A stretch of DNA of 64,000 bases from Lentisphaerota bacterium. Its GTDB lineage: Bacteria > Verrucomicrobiota > Lentisphaeria > Victivallales > Victivallaceae. Positions 1 to 8,065 of this stretch are shown here, in pieces; positions within the stretch are counted from its first letter, which is position 1, and the number at the start of each line of letters is the position of its first letter. Made by a program: the position numbers and the translations under genes. The notes beneath the pieces were generated by a model, which searched no databases, was not told the origin of the DNA, and saw only the letters and a list, made by a program, of their open reading frames with translations. The stretch spans positions 1 to 64,000 of the forward strand of contig SUWG01000003.1 of assembly GCA_015061625.1 (NCBI GenBank). Direction: 5' to 3'.

Positions 1-238
1 CCTGCGGCAAACATGAAGCACTTGCTTTGCAAGTATGATGCGGCGTATTTTTGTGAGCGGCACTCTCCGTATGTTTCCGTACACATCCGTACTGATCCGT
101 ACAAATAAAGCGTTTGAAAAAATCACTGCAGAGTTGTGAGGTGAGCACCAGCAATTCGATCAGCGTGAAGCCGTATGGCTTCATTCTCCGGGTGGAGAAT
201 GAATCTCTTGTCGATGCACCTGAAAAAAGTTTTTTCAT
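1..238 (-). CDS. Pseudopilin (prepilin-type N-terminal domain), partial at left edge
   Basis: A minus-strand reading frame opens at the ATG ending at 238 and runs off the left edge with no stop (79 codons seen); it is missing from the ORF track because it is open. AAAGGA lies 8 bases before the start, as in the pseudopilin at 24445. The leader ends MKPYG and residues 24-31 are FTLIELLV, the prepilin peptidase site with Gly at -1. The usual VIAIIAIL helix does not follow; instead a hydrophilic linker starts (LTSQLCSDFF, later CKASASCLPQ). By analogy with the gene at 39.6 kb I expect a second FTLIELLV copy further on, outside the window. The leader contains a 38-base double hairpin. Exported pseudopilins of this type are very abundant in Lentisphaerota and their role is unknown. 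Divergent from the AraC gene at 365. Confidence 0.7.
   Translation of the reverse strand, partial: MKKLFSGASTRDSFSTRRMKPYGFTLIELLVLTSQLCSDFFKRFICTDQYGCVRKHTESAAHKNTPHHTCKASASCLPQ
166..203. repeat. 38-base double-hairpin element (copy D)
   Basis: Two overlapping inverted repeats: an 18-base unit (arms TGAAGCC / GGCTTCA, loop GTAT, 166-183) and a 24-base unit (arms TTCATTCTCC / GGAGAATGAA, loop GGGT, 180-203), sharing the four bases TTCA. In gene sense it encodes [13 protein letters not shown] just before LIELLV. Same architecture as the elements at 24367, 39623 and 62955. Confidence 0.8.
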
Positions 239-313
239 GATATATGTCCTTTCATGTTAGGGGTTGTTTTATGTGAACTGTGTTAAATATAGGTAATAAA
301 CGGTAAAACCGCC

Positions 314-353
314 TTGATATTTGCGCCATTTGATAGTATATTTACGCCAAATG
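314..353 (+). promoter_or_regulatory. Promoter with AraC-type direct-repeat operator
   Basis: TTGATA (314-319), 17 bases, TATATT (337-342) reads as a sigma70-type promoter for the AraC gene at 365. Two direct repeats, TTGCGCCATTTG (321-332) and TTACGCCAAATG (342-353), lie 21 bp apart, the two-helical-turn spacing typical of AraC-family half sites. One sits between -35 and -10 and the other starts at the -10 end, so autorepression is a reasonable inference. The TTG used as a start by the ORF track (314) is the -35 box. Confidence 0.6.
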
Positions 354-364
354 TGGAGAATCTT

Positions 365-1231
365 ATGAAAGCCGAGTATTTATCCGAATTATCCTTTTAT
401 ATTCCGGAAGGCAAACTGCCGGTCAGTGTCAGTGCGGTTTATGGCGACCATCCGCAGAAACTTTTTCACGATCACAATTACACCGAATTGGTTTTTGTGG
501 CTTCCGGGCAACTTATTCATATTGTGGAAAATGAGTTTTGCAAAGTTTCCGCCGGGGATGTGCTGTTGATCCATCCGGGGACTGTTCACGGTTATGACCG
601 GACGGCGGGGGCGGATATCGTCAACTTGATTTTCGACACCAAAAAACTGCCGATGCCGCAGTTGGATAGCGGTGAATTGAGCATTTTCAAGGAAATTTTT
701 TCCCCGGATAAAAAGTATGTTTCTGCCAGACCGGTACTTCATCTTGAGCCGGATGAATTATCCGGAGTGATCGCTTTGATCACCGCTTTGGATGATGAGT
801 TGAAAAATATCCATCCCGGCAGTATGTTTTTCACTCTGGCACTATTCATGCAGATTTTGACCCGGATCTCCCGCTTGAGCAGTATCCGTCACCCCGGTCA
901 GCGGGTGCGCTTTCTGGTGGGCAATGCACTCAACTATATGAATAACCATTATCCGGAAAAGATCACGCTGGCCAAACTGGCGAAATTATCCTGTATGAGC
1001 GAAAGGAGTTTTCAGCGGCATTTCCAGCAGGCACTCGGTGCCGCACCGATGGATCATCTGTTGAAAATCCGCTTGCGCCATGTGCAGAATTTATTGATCA
1101 CCAGCGATATGGAAATCGGTACGATCGCTTTGAATTGCGGATTTTATGACAGCAATTATCTTTGTAAAAAATTCAAGGAAAACTTCCGGGTAACTCCGTC
1201 GCAATTCCGGAACCGCAACAAAGTCAGATAG
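365..1231 (+). CDS. AraC-family transcriptional regulator with cupin sensor domain
   Basis: 288 aa from the ATG at 365, which has GGAG 6 bases upstream; the track's earlier TTG start falls inside the promoter. The N-terminal half (about residues 25-90) is an AraC-type cupin with HDHNYTELVFV and HPGTVHGY. Residues about 185-285 hold the two helix-turn-helix motifs (KLAKLSCMSERSFQRHF and IALNCGFYDSNYLCKKF) with the usual VTPSQFR ending. It probably senses a sugar and binds the 21-bp-spaced direct repeats in its own promoter. Ligand unknown; likely targets are the neighbouring kinase/AraC pair or the pseudopilin upstream. Confidence 0.9.
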   Translation: MKAEYLSELSFYIPEGKLPVSVSAVYGDHPQKLFHDHNYTELVFVASGQLIHIVENEFCKVSAGDVLLIHPGTVHGYDRTAGADIVNLIFDTKKLPMPQLDSGELSIFKEIFSPDKKYVSARPVLHLEPDELSGVIALITALDDELKNIHPGSMFFTLALFMQILTRISRLSSIRHPGQRVRFLVGNALNYMNNHYPEKITLAKLAKLSCMSERSFQRHFQQALGAAPMDHLLKIRLRHVQNLLITSDMEIGTIALNCGFYDSNYLCKKFKENFRVTPSQFRNRNKVR

Positions 1232-1235
1232 TTAT

Positions 1236-2048
1236 TCACAGGAAAAATGCCGGAGATTTTTTACGGTATTCCGATGCTGTGCAGAATCTGCGCTGGCGGA
1301 AAAGCCGGTAGAAGTAAAATTCATCCTGATAACCGCAGGCATGGGCGATCTCATTGATCGGCAGCAATGTGCCGAGCAGCAGTCCGGCGGCCATATTCAA
1401 CCGGCATTCGATCAGAAAGTTATTGGGAGACAAACCGGTTATCTGGCGGAAAAGTTTGCGGAAATGCGGATAGGAGATGGAAATTTTTTTCGCTTCACCG
1501 GCAAAATCCCAATCTTTCTGCGGCGTATCGGCGATCTCGTTGCGCAGTTGGTCGATGCTTTCCACGATGAGCGGGTTGAGGTTCCGGGTGCGTTCAGGCT
1601 GTTCGACGATCTGCAGCAGGATATCTTCCAGCAGCAGAGTTTTGCGGGCGTTGTAACAACTTGACGGATAACGCAGAAGATTTTGCAGTTCCAACAGATT
1701 TTTGTGGAATTTTTCCGGATTGTGCAATTTGAATACCGGCGGGAACGTATTGGGCGAAAACAGCCCGCCATCAATGAATTTCTGTATCCTTTCCCCCCGG
1801 AAACAGATGAACATATGGTGGCGTTTTCTGCCTTTGGGCGCACCGTAAGAGTAGGTGTGTCCCGGCCCGGTGAAAAAGCCCGAACCGCTGTCCAAGTGGA
1901 AATCCTCTCCATCGATAGTCAAATCACATTGTCCGCTGTGGTTGTATTGAATACCGTAGTAATCGTTGAATTGACGGTTGCGGATGACGATCTCATGCGC
2001 CGGACAATCGCCGTGAAAGATGAATTCAATGCCGTCAAAGTAGTTCAT
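1236..2048 (-). CDS. AraC-family transcriptional regulator
   Basis: 270 aa. The N-terminal cupin-like sensor shows IQYNHSGQCDLTIDG and GPGHTYSYG. The C-terminal AraC DNA-binding region is about residues 170-262, with FRKLFRQITGLSPNNFL and INEIAHACGYQDEFYFYRLF. The start ATG overlaps the stop of the upstream kinase gene by ATGA, so the two are translationally coupled: a kinase-regulator operon, presumably a regulator answering to the same sugar pathway. Its 3' end abuts the convergent AraC gene ending at 1231, with no terminator visible between them. Confidence 0.88.
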   Translation of the reverse strand: MNYFDGIEFIFHGDCPAHEIVIRNRQFNDYYGIQYNHSGQCDLTIDGEDFHLDSGSGFFTGPGHTYSYGAPKGRKRHHMFICFRGERIQKFIDGGLFSPNTFPPVFKLHNPEKFHKNLLELQNLLRYPSSCYNARKTLLLEDILLQIVEQPERTRNLNPLIVESIDQLRNEIADTPQKDWDFAGEAKKISISYPHFRKLFRQITGLSPNNFLIECRLNMAAGLLLGTLLPINEIAHACGYQDEFYFYRLFRQRRFCTASEYRKKSPAFFL

Positions 2049-3220
2049 AATAAAATATCATTCATTACTGCGTGTTGGATGACCACATTGCCGTAAGCCG
2101 ATGCTTCACCGTGGCCGATGGTCAGTTTACAGGGCAATGCCCCGGAAATCAGCGACGAAATGAATATACTTTGCGCTCCGCCGCCAACCAGCACCGCTTG
2201 AGCAAAATCTCTGCCGAATGACCTGACCAGCTGCCCGATGCGGTATGCCGCCCCCCGCAGCAAAAGAGCGGAAATTTCGTAAATATCCAGTTTTCTGCCG
2301 TAAAGTTGACAGACGGCATCGACCATATTTTCCGGAGCGAATAATTCCGGTGAATCCGGGTCGATAAAGCCGTCAAGTTTACAAGCCGCCGCCTTGGAAT
2401 CCAATTCAGCATAGCCGGGGAAAATATTTTGTGCTTTCCAGATTTTTACGCATTGCTGAAATGGCCACAACCCCATGCCTCCGGCGGTATATGCCTGTTG
2501 TTTTCTGATAAGCGGCAGGATTTTGAAGTTTGCCTTTGCCGGAGTGTCATCGTTACAGGCACAGGCGGCCATGACCCAGGTGCCAAGCGAGATGAAAACT
2601 TCATTATTTTTCACTGTGCTTCCGGCGTAGGCAGCGGCGGTGTCGTGTCCGGCTCCTGAAATCACCGGCAAACCGGATAAGGCGGGCAGTTGCCGGTGGT
2701 TGACCGTGCCGATGATCTCACAATCGGCAGCGGGGGCAAGCAGAGGATGATCCAGCGGCAGACGGGAGATCGCCGCCAAAGTGTGGTTGCTCCGCCTTGC
2801 ACCGCACAGCCGGAAGTGTACCAGATCGGCGATGTGGAGCAGATTTACCGCATTTTTTATTCTTTCGGGGAATTTTTGCTCTATGTAGGCAAGGCGGCTG
2901 GCGGAATAGATTTCACTGCCCTTATCCCGGTAGGAAAAGACCGGCCCGGTCAGGTCGCCGCCGGCATCCAGCAGACCGAAGTCCTGCGCCCACGAGTCGC
3001 AACTTATGGAAATCAATTCATCTTTTCTGATATCCAGTTGCCGCAAACCGGTGATCAGTGCATCGAAAAGGGCCTCAAAATCCCAGTAAATGCCATCTTC
3101 CCGGTGGCACATCGGGGTCGGGAAACGGTAAAATTCACTCAATTTGTCTTTGCCGTCACCGAGCATGATCCGCCCGCTGGTGGCTCCGAGGTCGATGGCA
3201 ACATAATATTTTCCAGCCAT
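2045..3220 (-). CDS. FGGY-family carbohydrate kinase, rhamnulokinase-like
   Basis: 391 aa. ATP-dependent kinase of the FGGY family; the closest type by eye is rhamnulokinase (RhaB), which phosphorylates L-rhamnulose at O1. Motifs: AIDLGATSGRIMLG at the N-terminus (first phosphate loop), the catalytic-region GAGHDTAAAYAG, FISLGTW, and the C-terminal adenosine-site VGGGAQSIFISSLISGAL. Typical RhaB is about 480 aa, so this is a short version with deletions mainly in the middle; it could act on another deoxyketose. It fits a locus encoding GH106- and GH78-like rhamnosidases. First gene of a two-gene operon with the AraC regulator. Confidence 0.82.
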   Translation of the reverse strand: MAGKYYVAIDLGATSGRIMLGDGKDKLSEFYRFPTPMCHREDGIYWDFEALFDALITGLRQLDIRKDELISISCDSWAQDFGLLDAGGDLTGPVFSYRDKGSEIYSASRLAYIEQKFPERIKNAVNLLHIADLVHFRLCGARRSNHTLAAISRLPLDHPLLAPAADCEIIGTVNHRQLPALSGLPVISGAGHDTAAAYAGSTVKNNEVFISLGTWVMAACACNDDTPAKANFKILPLIRKQQAYTAGGMGLWPFQQCVKIWKAQNIFPGYAELDSKAAACKLDGFIDPDSPELFAPENMVDAVCQLYGRKLDIYEISALLLRGAAYRIGQLVRSFGRDFAQAVLVGGGAQSIFISSLISGALPCKLTIGHGEASAYGNVVIQHAVMNDILL

Positions 3221-3271
3221 AATGCGTTACAAACTTTCCACTGTTATTTATCCGGGAGGGGGTGTTTTCAT

Positions 3272-3300
3272 AAAATAACACCGCATTTGATCAAAAGCAA
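3272..3300 (-). promoter_or_regulatory. Candidate sigma70 promoter for the kinase-AraC operon
   Basis: On the minus strand TTGCTT, 17 bases, TATTTT, about 50 bases before the kinase start. The spacer contains the palindrome TTTGATCAAA, a possible operator. Weak -35 match. Confidence 0.35.
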
Positions 3301-3358
3301 TCCCCGGAATCAGAAAAATTTGATTTTTTATGGCATGAAAAATCATTTTTTTATTGAT

Positions 3359-3392
3359 TTTTGCTTGAAACAATCAATATTTGCGGTATATT
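3359..3392 (+). promoter_or_regulatory. Promoter with shared 18-bp box for the aminotransferase operon
   Basis: TTGAAA (3365-3370), 16 bases, TATATT (3387-3392). The -35 sits in TTTTGCTTGAAACAATCA (3359-3376), an 18-base string repeated exactly at 7985-8002 in front of the amidohydrolase gene. The shared box suggests a common regulator, perhaps the DeoR-family protein encoded between them. Confidence 0.6.
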
Positions 3393-3471
3393 ATGGCAGG
3401 TACAATTAATAAAGAGCGAACCGGATCGCATGAATCTGATTCAAACGCTCAAAATCATGAAAGGATGAAAG

Positions 3472-4797
3472 ATGGATAAGTTGTTGGAAAAGATCTACGG
3501 CATGACTCCTTCTGAATTGGAAGAGTGCGCGGCGCATCTTACCCTCGGCGGCGGAACCCGCGGCGGCCCGGTGCTGGATCACGGAAAAGGGGTCAGAGTT
3601 TGGGATGTCAAAGGCAAAGAGTATATTGACTGCACCAGCCAGAGCTGGGCGTTGCTGCTGGGATATTGCAATGACGAGATCACGCAGATCATCCGTGAAC
3701 ACTCCTGCAATATGACCCATATCCATCAGGGCTTCGACAATAAGGTGCGTTTCTATCTGGCCAGAGAATTGGCCAGACGCGCTCCGGAAGGCATGAATAG
3801 AGTTTCATTCACGGTCGGCGGCGGTCCGGCGATCGAAGCGGCGATGAAGATCGCTTTCAAAAACGTGCAGCCTTCACGGGATTTTGTGACGTTGTTCGAC
3901 AGTTATCACGGTTCAACGCTCGGTTCGATGGGTGCTTCGTGGATCTCGACCAAGTCGGTCGGCAAATTTTTCGGCGGCAGCCGTTTCCTGCCGCTGACCA
4001 GAGCCTTTATCCGCATCCCCAATCCGGTGACTTACCGCAACCCGCTGGGCGTGGATACCGAGGAATATATCGACATCTGTCTGAAAATGACCCGTGAAAT
4101 TTTCCAGCGCGGCGTTTCCGGCAAACCTGCCGGTGTGATCGTCGAGCCGGTGCAGGCCAGTGCCGGACAGTTGATCCTGCCCAAGCGTTATCTGCAGGAG
4201 TTGCGGGCGATCTGTGATGAGTTTGAAACGCTGTTGATCTTCGACGAGATCCAGACTTTCGGCCGTATCGGTGAAACGTTTGCCGCCAATTACTTCGGTG
4301 TCACTCCGGATATCATCTGTCTGGGTAAATCAGTCGGTGCCGGATTGCCGCTGGCGGCGATCATCATCCACGACAAACTTGAGGGGTTCGCTCCGGACAG
4401 TGAAGAACTGCACACCTTTGCCAACCCGACTCTGTCGATGGCGTGTGCCGCCAAACAGTTGGAAATGTTCGACAATGGCGTGCTGGCCAACGGCCGTCAG
4501 ATGGGCGCATATCTGGCCGATGGTTTGAGAAAGATCCAGGCGAAATATCCGCAGATCGGCGATATCCGTCAGGTCGGTATGCATATCGGCGTGGAATTTG
4601 CCGATGAGAAACTCAATCCGCTGGTCGAGGAAGCGACCAAAGTGCGTACAGTCGGTTTCAAAAACGGTATCATTCTGGGAACCGGCGGTGTGCGTAAGAA
4701 CGTGCTCAAAATCAAACCGCCCATGATCATCAATCAGGCCGAAGCCGATGAAGTGCTGGCCCGTTTTGAAGCATCGGTGGCAGAGGTATTCAAATGA
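3472..4797 (+). CDS. Class-III PLP-dependent aminotransferase
   Basis: 441 aa, the usual length for fold-type I class III aminotransferases (acetylornithine / GABA / glutamate-1-semialdehyde type). Motifs: GGGPAIEAAMKIA and YHGSTLGSMGAS (cofactor phosphate cup), EPVQASAGQLILP, FDEIQTFGRIG (Asp to the pyridine nitrogen) and LGKSVGAGLPLAA, where Lys is the Schiff-base residue. GATGAAAG-type RBS precedes the ATG. Its stop overlaps the SDR start (ATGA), so the two act together, plausibly transaminating or reductively processing an amino-sugar or omega-amino acid derivative; the substrate cannot be read from sequence. Confidence 0.9.
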   Translation: MDKLLEKIYGMTPSELEECAAHLTLGGGTRGGPVLDHGKGVRVWDVKGKEYIDCTSQSWALLLGYCNDEITQIIREHSCNMTHIHQGFDNKVRFYLARELARRAPEGMNRVSFTVGGGPAIEAAMKIAFKNVQPSRDFVTLFDSYHGSTLGSMGASWISTKSVGKFFGGSRFLPLTRAFIRIPNPVTYRNPLGVDTEEYIDICLKMTREIFQRGVSGKPAGVIVEPVQASAGQLILPKRYLQELRAICDEFETLLIFDEIQTFGRIGETFAANYFGVTPDIICLGKSVGAGLPLAAIIIHDKLEGFAPDSEELHTFANPTLSMACAAKQLEMFDNGVLANGRQMGAYLADGLRKIQAKYPQIGDIRQVGMHIGVEFADEKLNPLVEEATKVRTVGFKNGIILGTGGVRKNVLKIKPPMIINQAEADEVLARFEASVAEVFK

Positions 4798-5564
4798 GTT
4801 GCGATTTGACCGGGCGCAAAATACTGGTCATCGGCGGCTCGCGCGGGATCGGGGCGCAGATCGTGAAAGATTGCGCCGCATCCGGCGGCATGGTGGCGTG
4901 GAGTTACTCCAGTGAGAGTGGCAAAGCGGCCTCGGAGGAGTTGCAGAAGGCTTTGGCCGCTGACGGCAGAGAATCGTTGGTTTTCAAGGCGGATTGCACC
5001 AGTGAGAGTGAAACGCTTGCCATGTTTGAGCAGGTGAAACAGCAGTGGGGTTCGATCGACGGATTGGTTTACAATGCCGGATTTACTTCGCCTAAAGATT
5101 TCTGTGACATCACCTTTGATGAATGGAAAAAGGTGGTGGATATCAATCTCAACGGAGCGTTTCTCGCCATTCGTGAAGCGGTCAAACTTATGCGGCAGAG
5201 TGGCGGCGGTTCGATCGTCATCATCGGTTCGGCGGCGATCGTTGCCGGTGGCGGCGGCCGGGCGGATTATGCGGCATCCAAAGCCGGTCTGGAAGGTCTG
5301 AACCGGGCGGTGACCAAATATTTCGCTCCGGAAAATATCCGTTGCAATATCGTGCATCCCTCGCTGATCGAAACGGAATTGCTCTGTCAGCGGCATCCGG
5401 ACCCGGCCAAGCGTAAAGAATTGGGAGCCAAAGAGGTTCCGTTGCGCCGTCTGGGGCAGGTGCAGGATATTGCCAATGCGGCACTTTTCCTGCTCTCTGA
5501 CGAGGCAAGTTACATTACGGCGCAAAGTCTTTTTGTCGATGGCGGCCGTACATTCTGCAAATAG
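4794..5564 (+). CDS. Short-chain dehydrogenase/reductase (SDR)
   Basis: 256 aa classical SDR. Nucleotide-binding GGSRGIGAQ near the N-terminus, structural YNAG, catalytic Ser in IIGSAAIVAG, and the Tyr-Lys pair in DYAASKAG; C-terminal SYITAQSLFVDGG is typical of FabG-like enzymes. It overlaps the aminotransferase gene by 4 bases and is followed by an intrinsic terminator, so the operon is two genes. The pairing suggests alcohol/ketone interconversion coupled to transamination. A catabolic sugar dehydrogenase is more likely here than fatty acid synthesis. Confidence 0.9.
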   Translation: MSCDLTGRKILVIGGSRGIGAQIVKDCAASGGMVAWSYSSESGKAASEELQKALAADGRESLVFKADCTSESETLAMFEQVKQQWGSIDGLVYNAGFTSPKDFCDITFDEWKKVVDINLNGAFLAIREAVKLMRQSGGGSIVIIGSAAIVAGGGGRADYAASKAGLEGLNRAVTKYFAPENIRCNIVHPSLIETELLCQRHPDPAKRKELGAKEVPLRRLGQVQDIANAALFLLSDEASYITAQSLFVDGGRTFCK

Positions 5565-5581
5565 AATTTTGCCGGTCTGTT

Positions 5582-5617
5582 TCCGGAAGCGGAGAATATC
5601 CGTTTCCGGATTTTTTT
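5582..5617 (+). terminator. Rho-independent terminator after the SDR gene
   Basis: Stem TCCGGAAGCGGA / TCCGTTTCCGGA (one G-U pair), loop of 5, followed by seven T. It separates the aminotransferase-SDR unit from the DeoR gene. Confidence 0.85.
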
Positions 5618-5628
5618 GCCCCGTTTTG

Positions 5629-5657
5629 TTGCAAAATGCGGAAAACGGTGTTATATT
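5629..5657 (+). promoter_or_regulatory. Candidate promoter for the DeoR-family regulator
   Basis: TTGCAA (5629-5634), 17 bases, TATATT (5652-5657), 40 bases before the ATG at 5697 and directly after the terminator. Confidence 0.55.
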
Positions 5658-5696
5658 GGCAAAAAGGATATTGATTTTATTCAGGAGAATAACACT

Positions 5697-6455
5697 ATGG
5701 GCTGTGGATTTGCGCTTCGTCAGAAAAAAATTCTTGAGTGTCTGCAAAAAGAACCGGAACTGAAAGTTTCTGAATTGGTCGAGTTGACCGGTGTGGCGAT
5801 CGCCACGGTGCGGCGCGATTTACAGCGTATGGAACAGGATAATCTGATCGTGCGTACCTTCGGCGGTATCCGGGCGGTGGAAGCCAAATCGCTGGTCGCC
5901 CGCACTTTTGAACAGCGTGAAGCATTGCAAAGCACCGAAAAACAGCGGATCGCCGCCGCGGCGGCCAAATTGGTGAAACCCGGTATGACCATTGCCATTG
6001 ACAGCGGCACGACCTGTATGAGTTTTGCCGCCGCACTTAAAAACAAAGGGCCGTTGCGGATAATCACTTCGGCACTGGCGGTGATCGAAACGCTCGGCGG
6101 TATGCCCGATATCGAAATCAATCTGGTCGGCGGCCGTTTCCGGGTGGATAATCTGGATTTTTACGGTGCGGTATCCATAAATACTTTCAAACAATTCTAT
6201 TGCGACATGGCATTTATGAGTTGCGATGCTTTGCTGCCGGGGCAGGGGGCATTTTCCCACGATCAGGAATCGGCGGCTATCAGCCGGGCGATCCGGGGCA
6301 GTGCGGCAGAATTGGTTCTGCTCTGTGACAGCGGTAAAATCGGCCGCCGGGGGGCGTTTCTGGCCTTTGCTCCGGAAGAGATCGGCACGGTGGTTACTGA
6401 CCGTGCCGATGAGAAACTGACGGCCGCCGGATACAAAGTTATCAACGCCGGTTAA
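5697..6455 (+). CDS. DeoR/GlpR-family transcriptional regulator
   Basis: 252 aa from the ATG at 5697 (AGGAGA 9 bases upstream); the track's longer start at 5616 lies inside the promoter/terminator. The N-terminal winged helix (RQKKILECLQ, then VAIATVRRDLQRMEQDNLIVR with the conserved TVRRDL recognition helix) is followed by a sugar-phosphate-isomerase-like effector domain (AIDSGTTCMSFAAAL, GAFSHDQESAAISRAI). DeoR proteins usually sense phosphorylated sugars. It lies between two transcription units that share an 18-bp promoter box and is the best candidate to bind it. Its 3' end overlaps the convergent isomerase-like gene by 4 bases. Confidence 0.9.
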   Translation: MGCGFALRQKKILECLQKEPELKVSELVELTGVAIATVRRDLQRMEQDNLIVRTFGGIRAVEAKSLVARTFEQREALQSTEKQRIAAAAAKLVKPGMTIAIDSGTTCMSFAAALKNKGPLRIITSALAVIETLGGMPDIEINLVGGRFRVDNLDFYGAVSINTFKQFYCDMAFMSCDALLPGQGAFSHDQESAAISRAIRGSAAELVLLCDSGKIGRRGAFLAFAPEEIGTVVTDRADEKLTAAGYKVINAG

Positions 6456-7858
6456 CGGTCAAGATCGACGAATTCAAATCCCAGTTCTGCGGCTAAAGTT
6501 TGCAGATCCGCCATCCGGTTGCCGGGAACGGATGAAAGGTGATGCGCTCCGCCGTACAAACTGTAATCATCCAGTATTTCCGTCACCGGCCGGGATGGAT
6601 GCAGCAGCCAGTAGGCCCGGTTGTAAGTTTCCAGCACCGGCAGATCGGGTACTTCACCGGTAAAAGCGATCATGCGGAATTTCTTTCCGGGAACGGGCGT
6701 GATACAGACCAGCGTGTAAGTTCCCGGTTCGGCGGTGAAAAACATTCCGGTATAATCCGGCATCCCCGGCACCCAGAAAGGCATCTGTTTCAACCGCACT
6801 TTGCGGTCTTTGCGGGCGATGCTGATGTTGCATTCCTGCATATGAGACATGAAAAAGAGATCCCGTTTGAAATCGACCGTATAGATCTCCGTGAAGTTGG
6901 CCTCTCCGGTCAATTCGATCAACTGGCGCATCGCCGCCGCCCGCAGGATATCGCCTTCCCCGGCGTAACCGATCCCCTCGGCCATCAGACAGTTGATGGC
7001 ATAAAAGGGCAACTGGCCGAATGAGGGGGCAAGCAGATTGGTGAAATTCATGGTAAAGGCGTTGGCCTGATATTTTTTCAACAAACTTTCCACAGCGAGT
7101 TTGCGGCGGATGGATTCAAGGTGGGTCTCCACCTCCAGTCCGGGGGCGATCTCAAAAAATTCCAGATCTTTTGAATGCTGTTTTTTTACTTCATTTTCAT
7201 CAACTTTGGCAACGGCATCAAGAAATTCCGGGGCGTCGATATTGACCGCTTGCGGTCCCCATGCTGAATGCAGAAATTCCGGATCGAAATCAAAATCCCC
7301 CATTCCGGCAAATGCTCCGCCCAGAGCCAGCACCCGGATATCTCCGGCGGCTTTGGCCGCCCGCAGGGCGGAAATTTTGCCGGCAAGTTTGGTCAGCACC
7401 GCTTCATTCTGCCAGTGGCCGGTGACGATGGAAAAGGGGATTTGCGACTGGAAAAGCACATTGGTAATATCCTGAATACCCTGAACGGTGTGATTGTTGG
7501 TCAAATCCACCGGGGCATAAGTGTCGCTGATGACGGCGGCATCCTGGGTACTCCAGATGACGATGGGCAAATTCAATTCCTTGAGGGTCGGCACGATCAG
7601 CATACTCGGCGTATAGGAAACCGCTGAAAGCACGATCACATCCACATTTTCTTTTTTGATCGCTTCTTTGGCTTCGGCAACTTCCGCATCGGTGAAACAG
7701 AGTTTCCGGTAACGGAGGTCGGCGAATGACGCCAGTTTTCCGCTCCAGTGGTCAAAAGCCTGCCGCCAGATGTCAAGACTGCCGCCGGAAGTGGATAAGT
7801 AAAGTTCGAGAGAAAGACCGATATAGGCCACTTTGGGTTGGTTTACCGGAAAGATCAT
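6452..7858 (-). CDS. L-fucose/L-arabinose isomerase family protein
   Basis: 468 aa from the ATG at 7858, with AAGGAGC upstream; the track's 7942 start overlaps the promoter. The fold signature is that of the fucose/arabinose isomerase superfamily: an N-terminal sugar-binding region (VAYIGLSLELYLSTSGG, then DVIVLSAVSYTPSMLIVPTL with WSTQDAA), a middle domain with NAFTMNFTNLL and AEGIGYAGEGDIL, and a C-terminal beta domain. Members ketolise aldoses such as L-fucose, but many divergent homologues have unknown substrates. Consistent with the kinase and fucosidase/rhamnosidase genes in the window. Monocistronic by appearance. Confidence 0.78.
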   Translation of the reverse strand: MIFPVNQPKVAYIGLSLELYLSTSGGSLDIWRQAFDHWSGKLASFADLRYRKLCFTDAEVAEAKEAIKKENVDVIVLSAVSYTPSMLIVPTLKELNLPIVIWSTQDAAVISDTYAPVDLTNNHTVQGIQDITNVLFQSQIPFSIVTGHWQNEAVLTKLAGKISALRAAKAAGDIRVLALGGAFAGMGDFDFDPEFLHSAWGPQAVNIDAPEFLDAVAKVDENEVKKQHSKDLEFFEIAPGLEVETHLESIRRKLAVESLLKKYQANAFTMNFTNLLAPSFGQLPFYAINCLMAEGIGYAGEGDILRAAAMRQLIELTGEANFTEIYTVDFKRDLFFMSHMQECNISIARKDRKVRLKQMPFWVPGMPDYTGMFFTAEPGTYTLVCITPVPGKKFRMIAFTGEVPDLPVLETYNRAYWLLHPSRPVTEILDDYSLYGGAHHLSSVPGNRMADLQTLAAELGFEFVDLDR

Positions 7859-7899
7859 TTTGTCTGCTCCTTGATGTTCTGTTGTGTAACATACCGGAA

Positions 7900-7928
7900 A
7901 ATATACAGCATAAGTCGGCAAGTTGCAA
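7900..7928 (-). promoter_or_regulatory. Candidate promoter for the isomerase-like gene
   Basis: Minus strand TTGCAA, 17 bases, TATATT, about 40 bases before the ATG at 7858. Supports the shorter start. Confidence 0.55.
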
Positions 7929-7984
7929 ATTGTAAATTTCAAAAATGCGTTATTTGTTCATAAAAAAATCTGCAAATTGGCATA

Positions 7985-8019
7985 TTTTGCTTGAAACAAT
8001 CATTTTTTTGGAATATATT
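7985..8019 (+). promoter_or_regulatory. Promoter with the shared 18-bp box for the amidohydrolase
   Basis: TTGAAA (7991-7996), 17 bases, TATATT (8014-8019), inside a second exact copy of TTTTGCTTGAAACAATCA (7985-8002). Confidence 0.6.
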
Positions 8020-8065
8020 ATAACAAAAGCAACTGTTGAAGTGATCAAATATAAGGATATCGATC

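Noticed and set aside
314-364. TTG start for the AraC gene at 314
   Set aside because: It coincides with the -35 box of a promoter, while the ATG at 365 has a proper ribosome-binding site.
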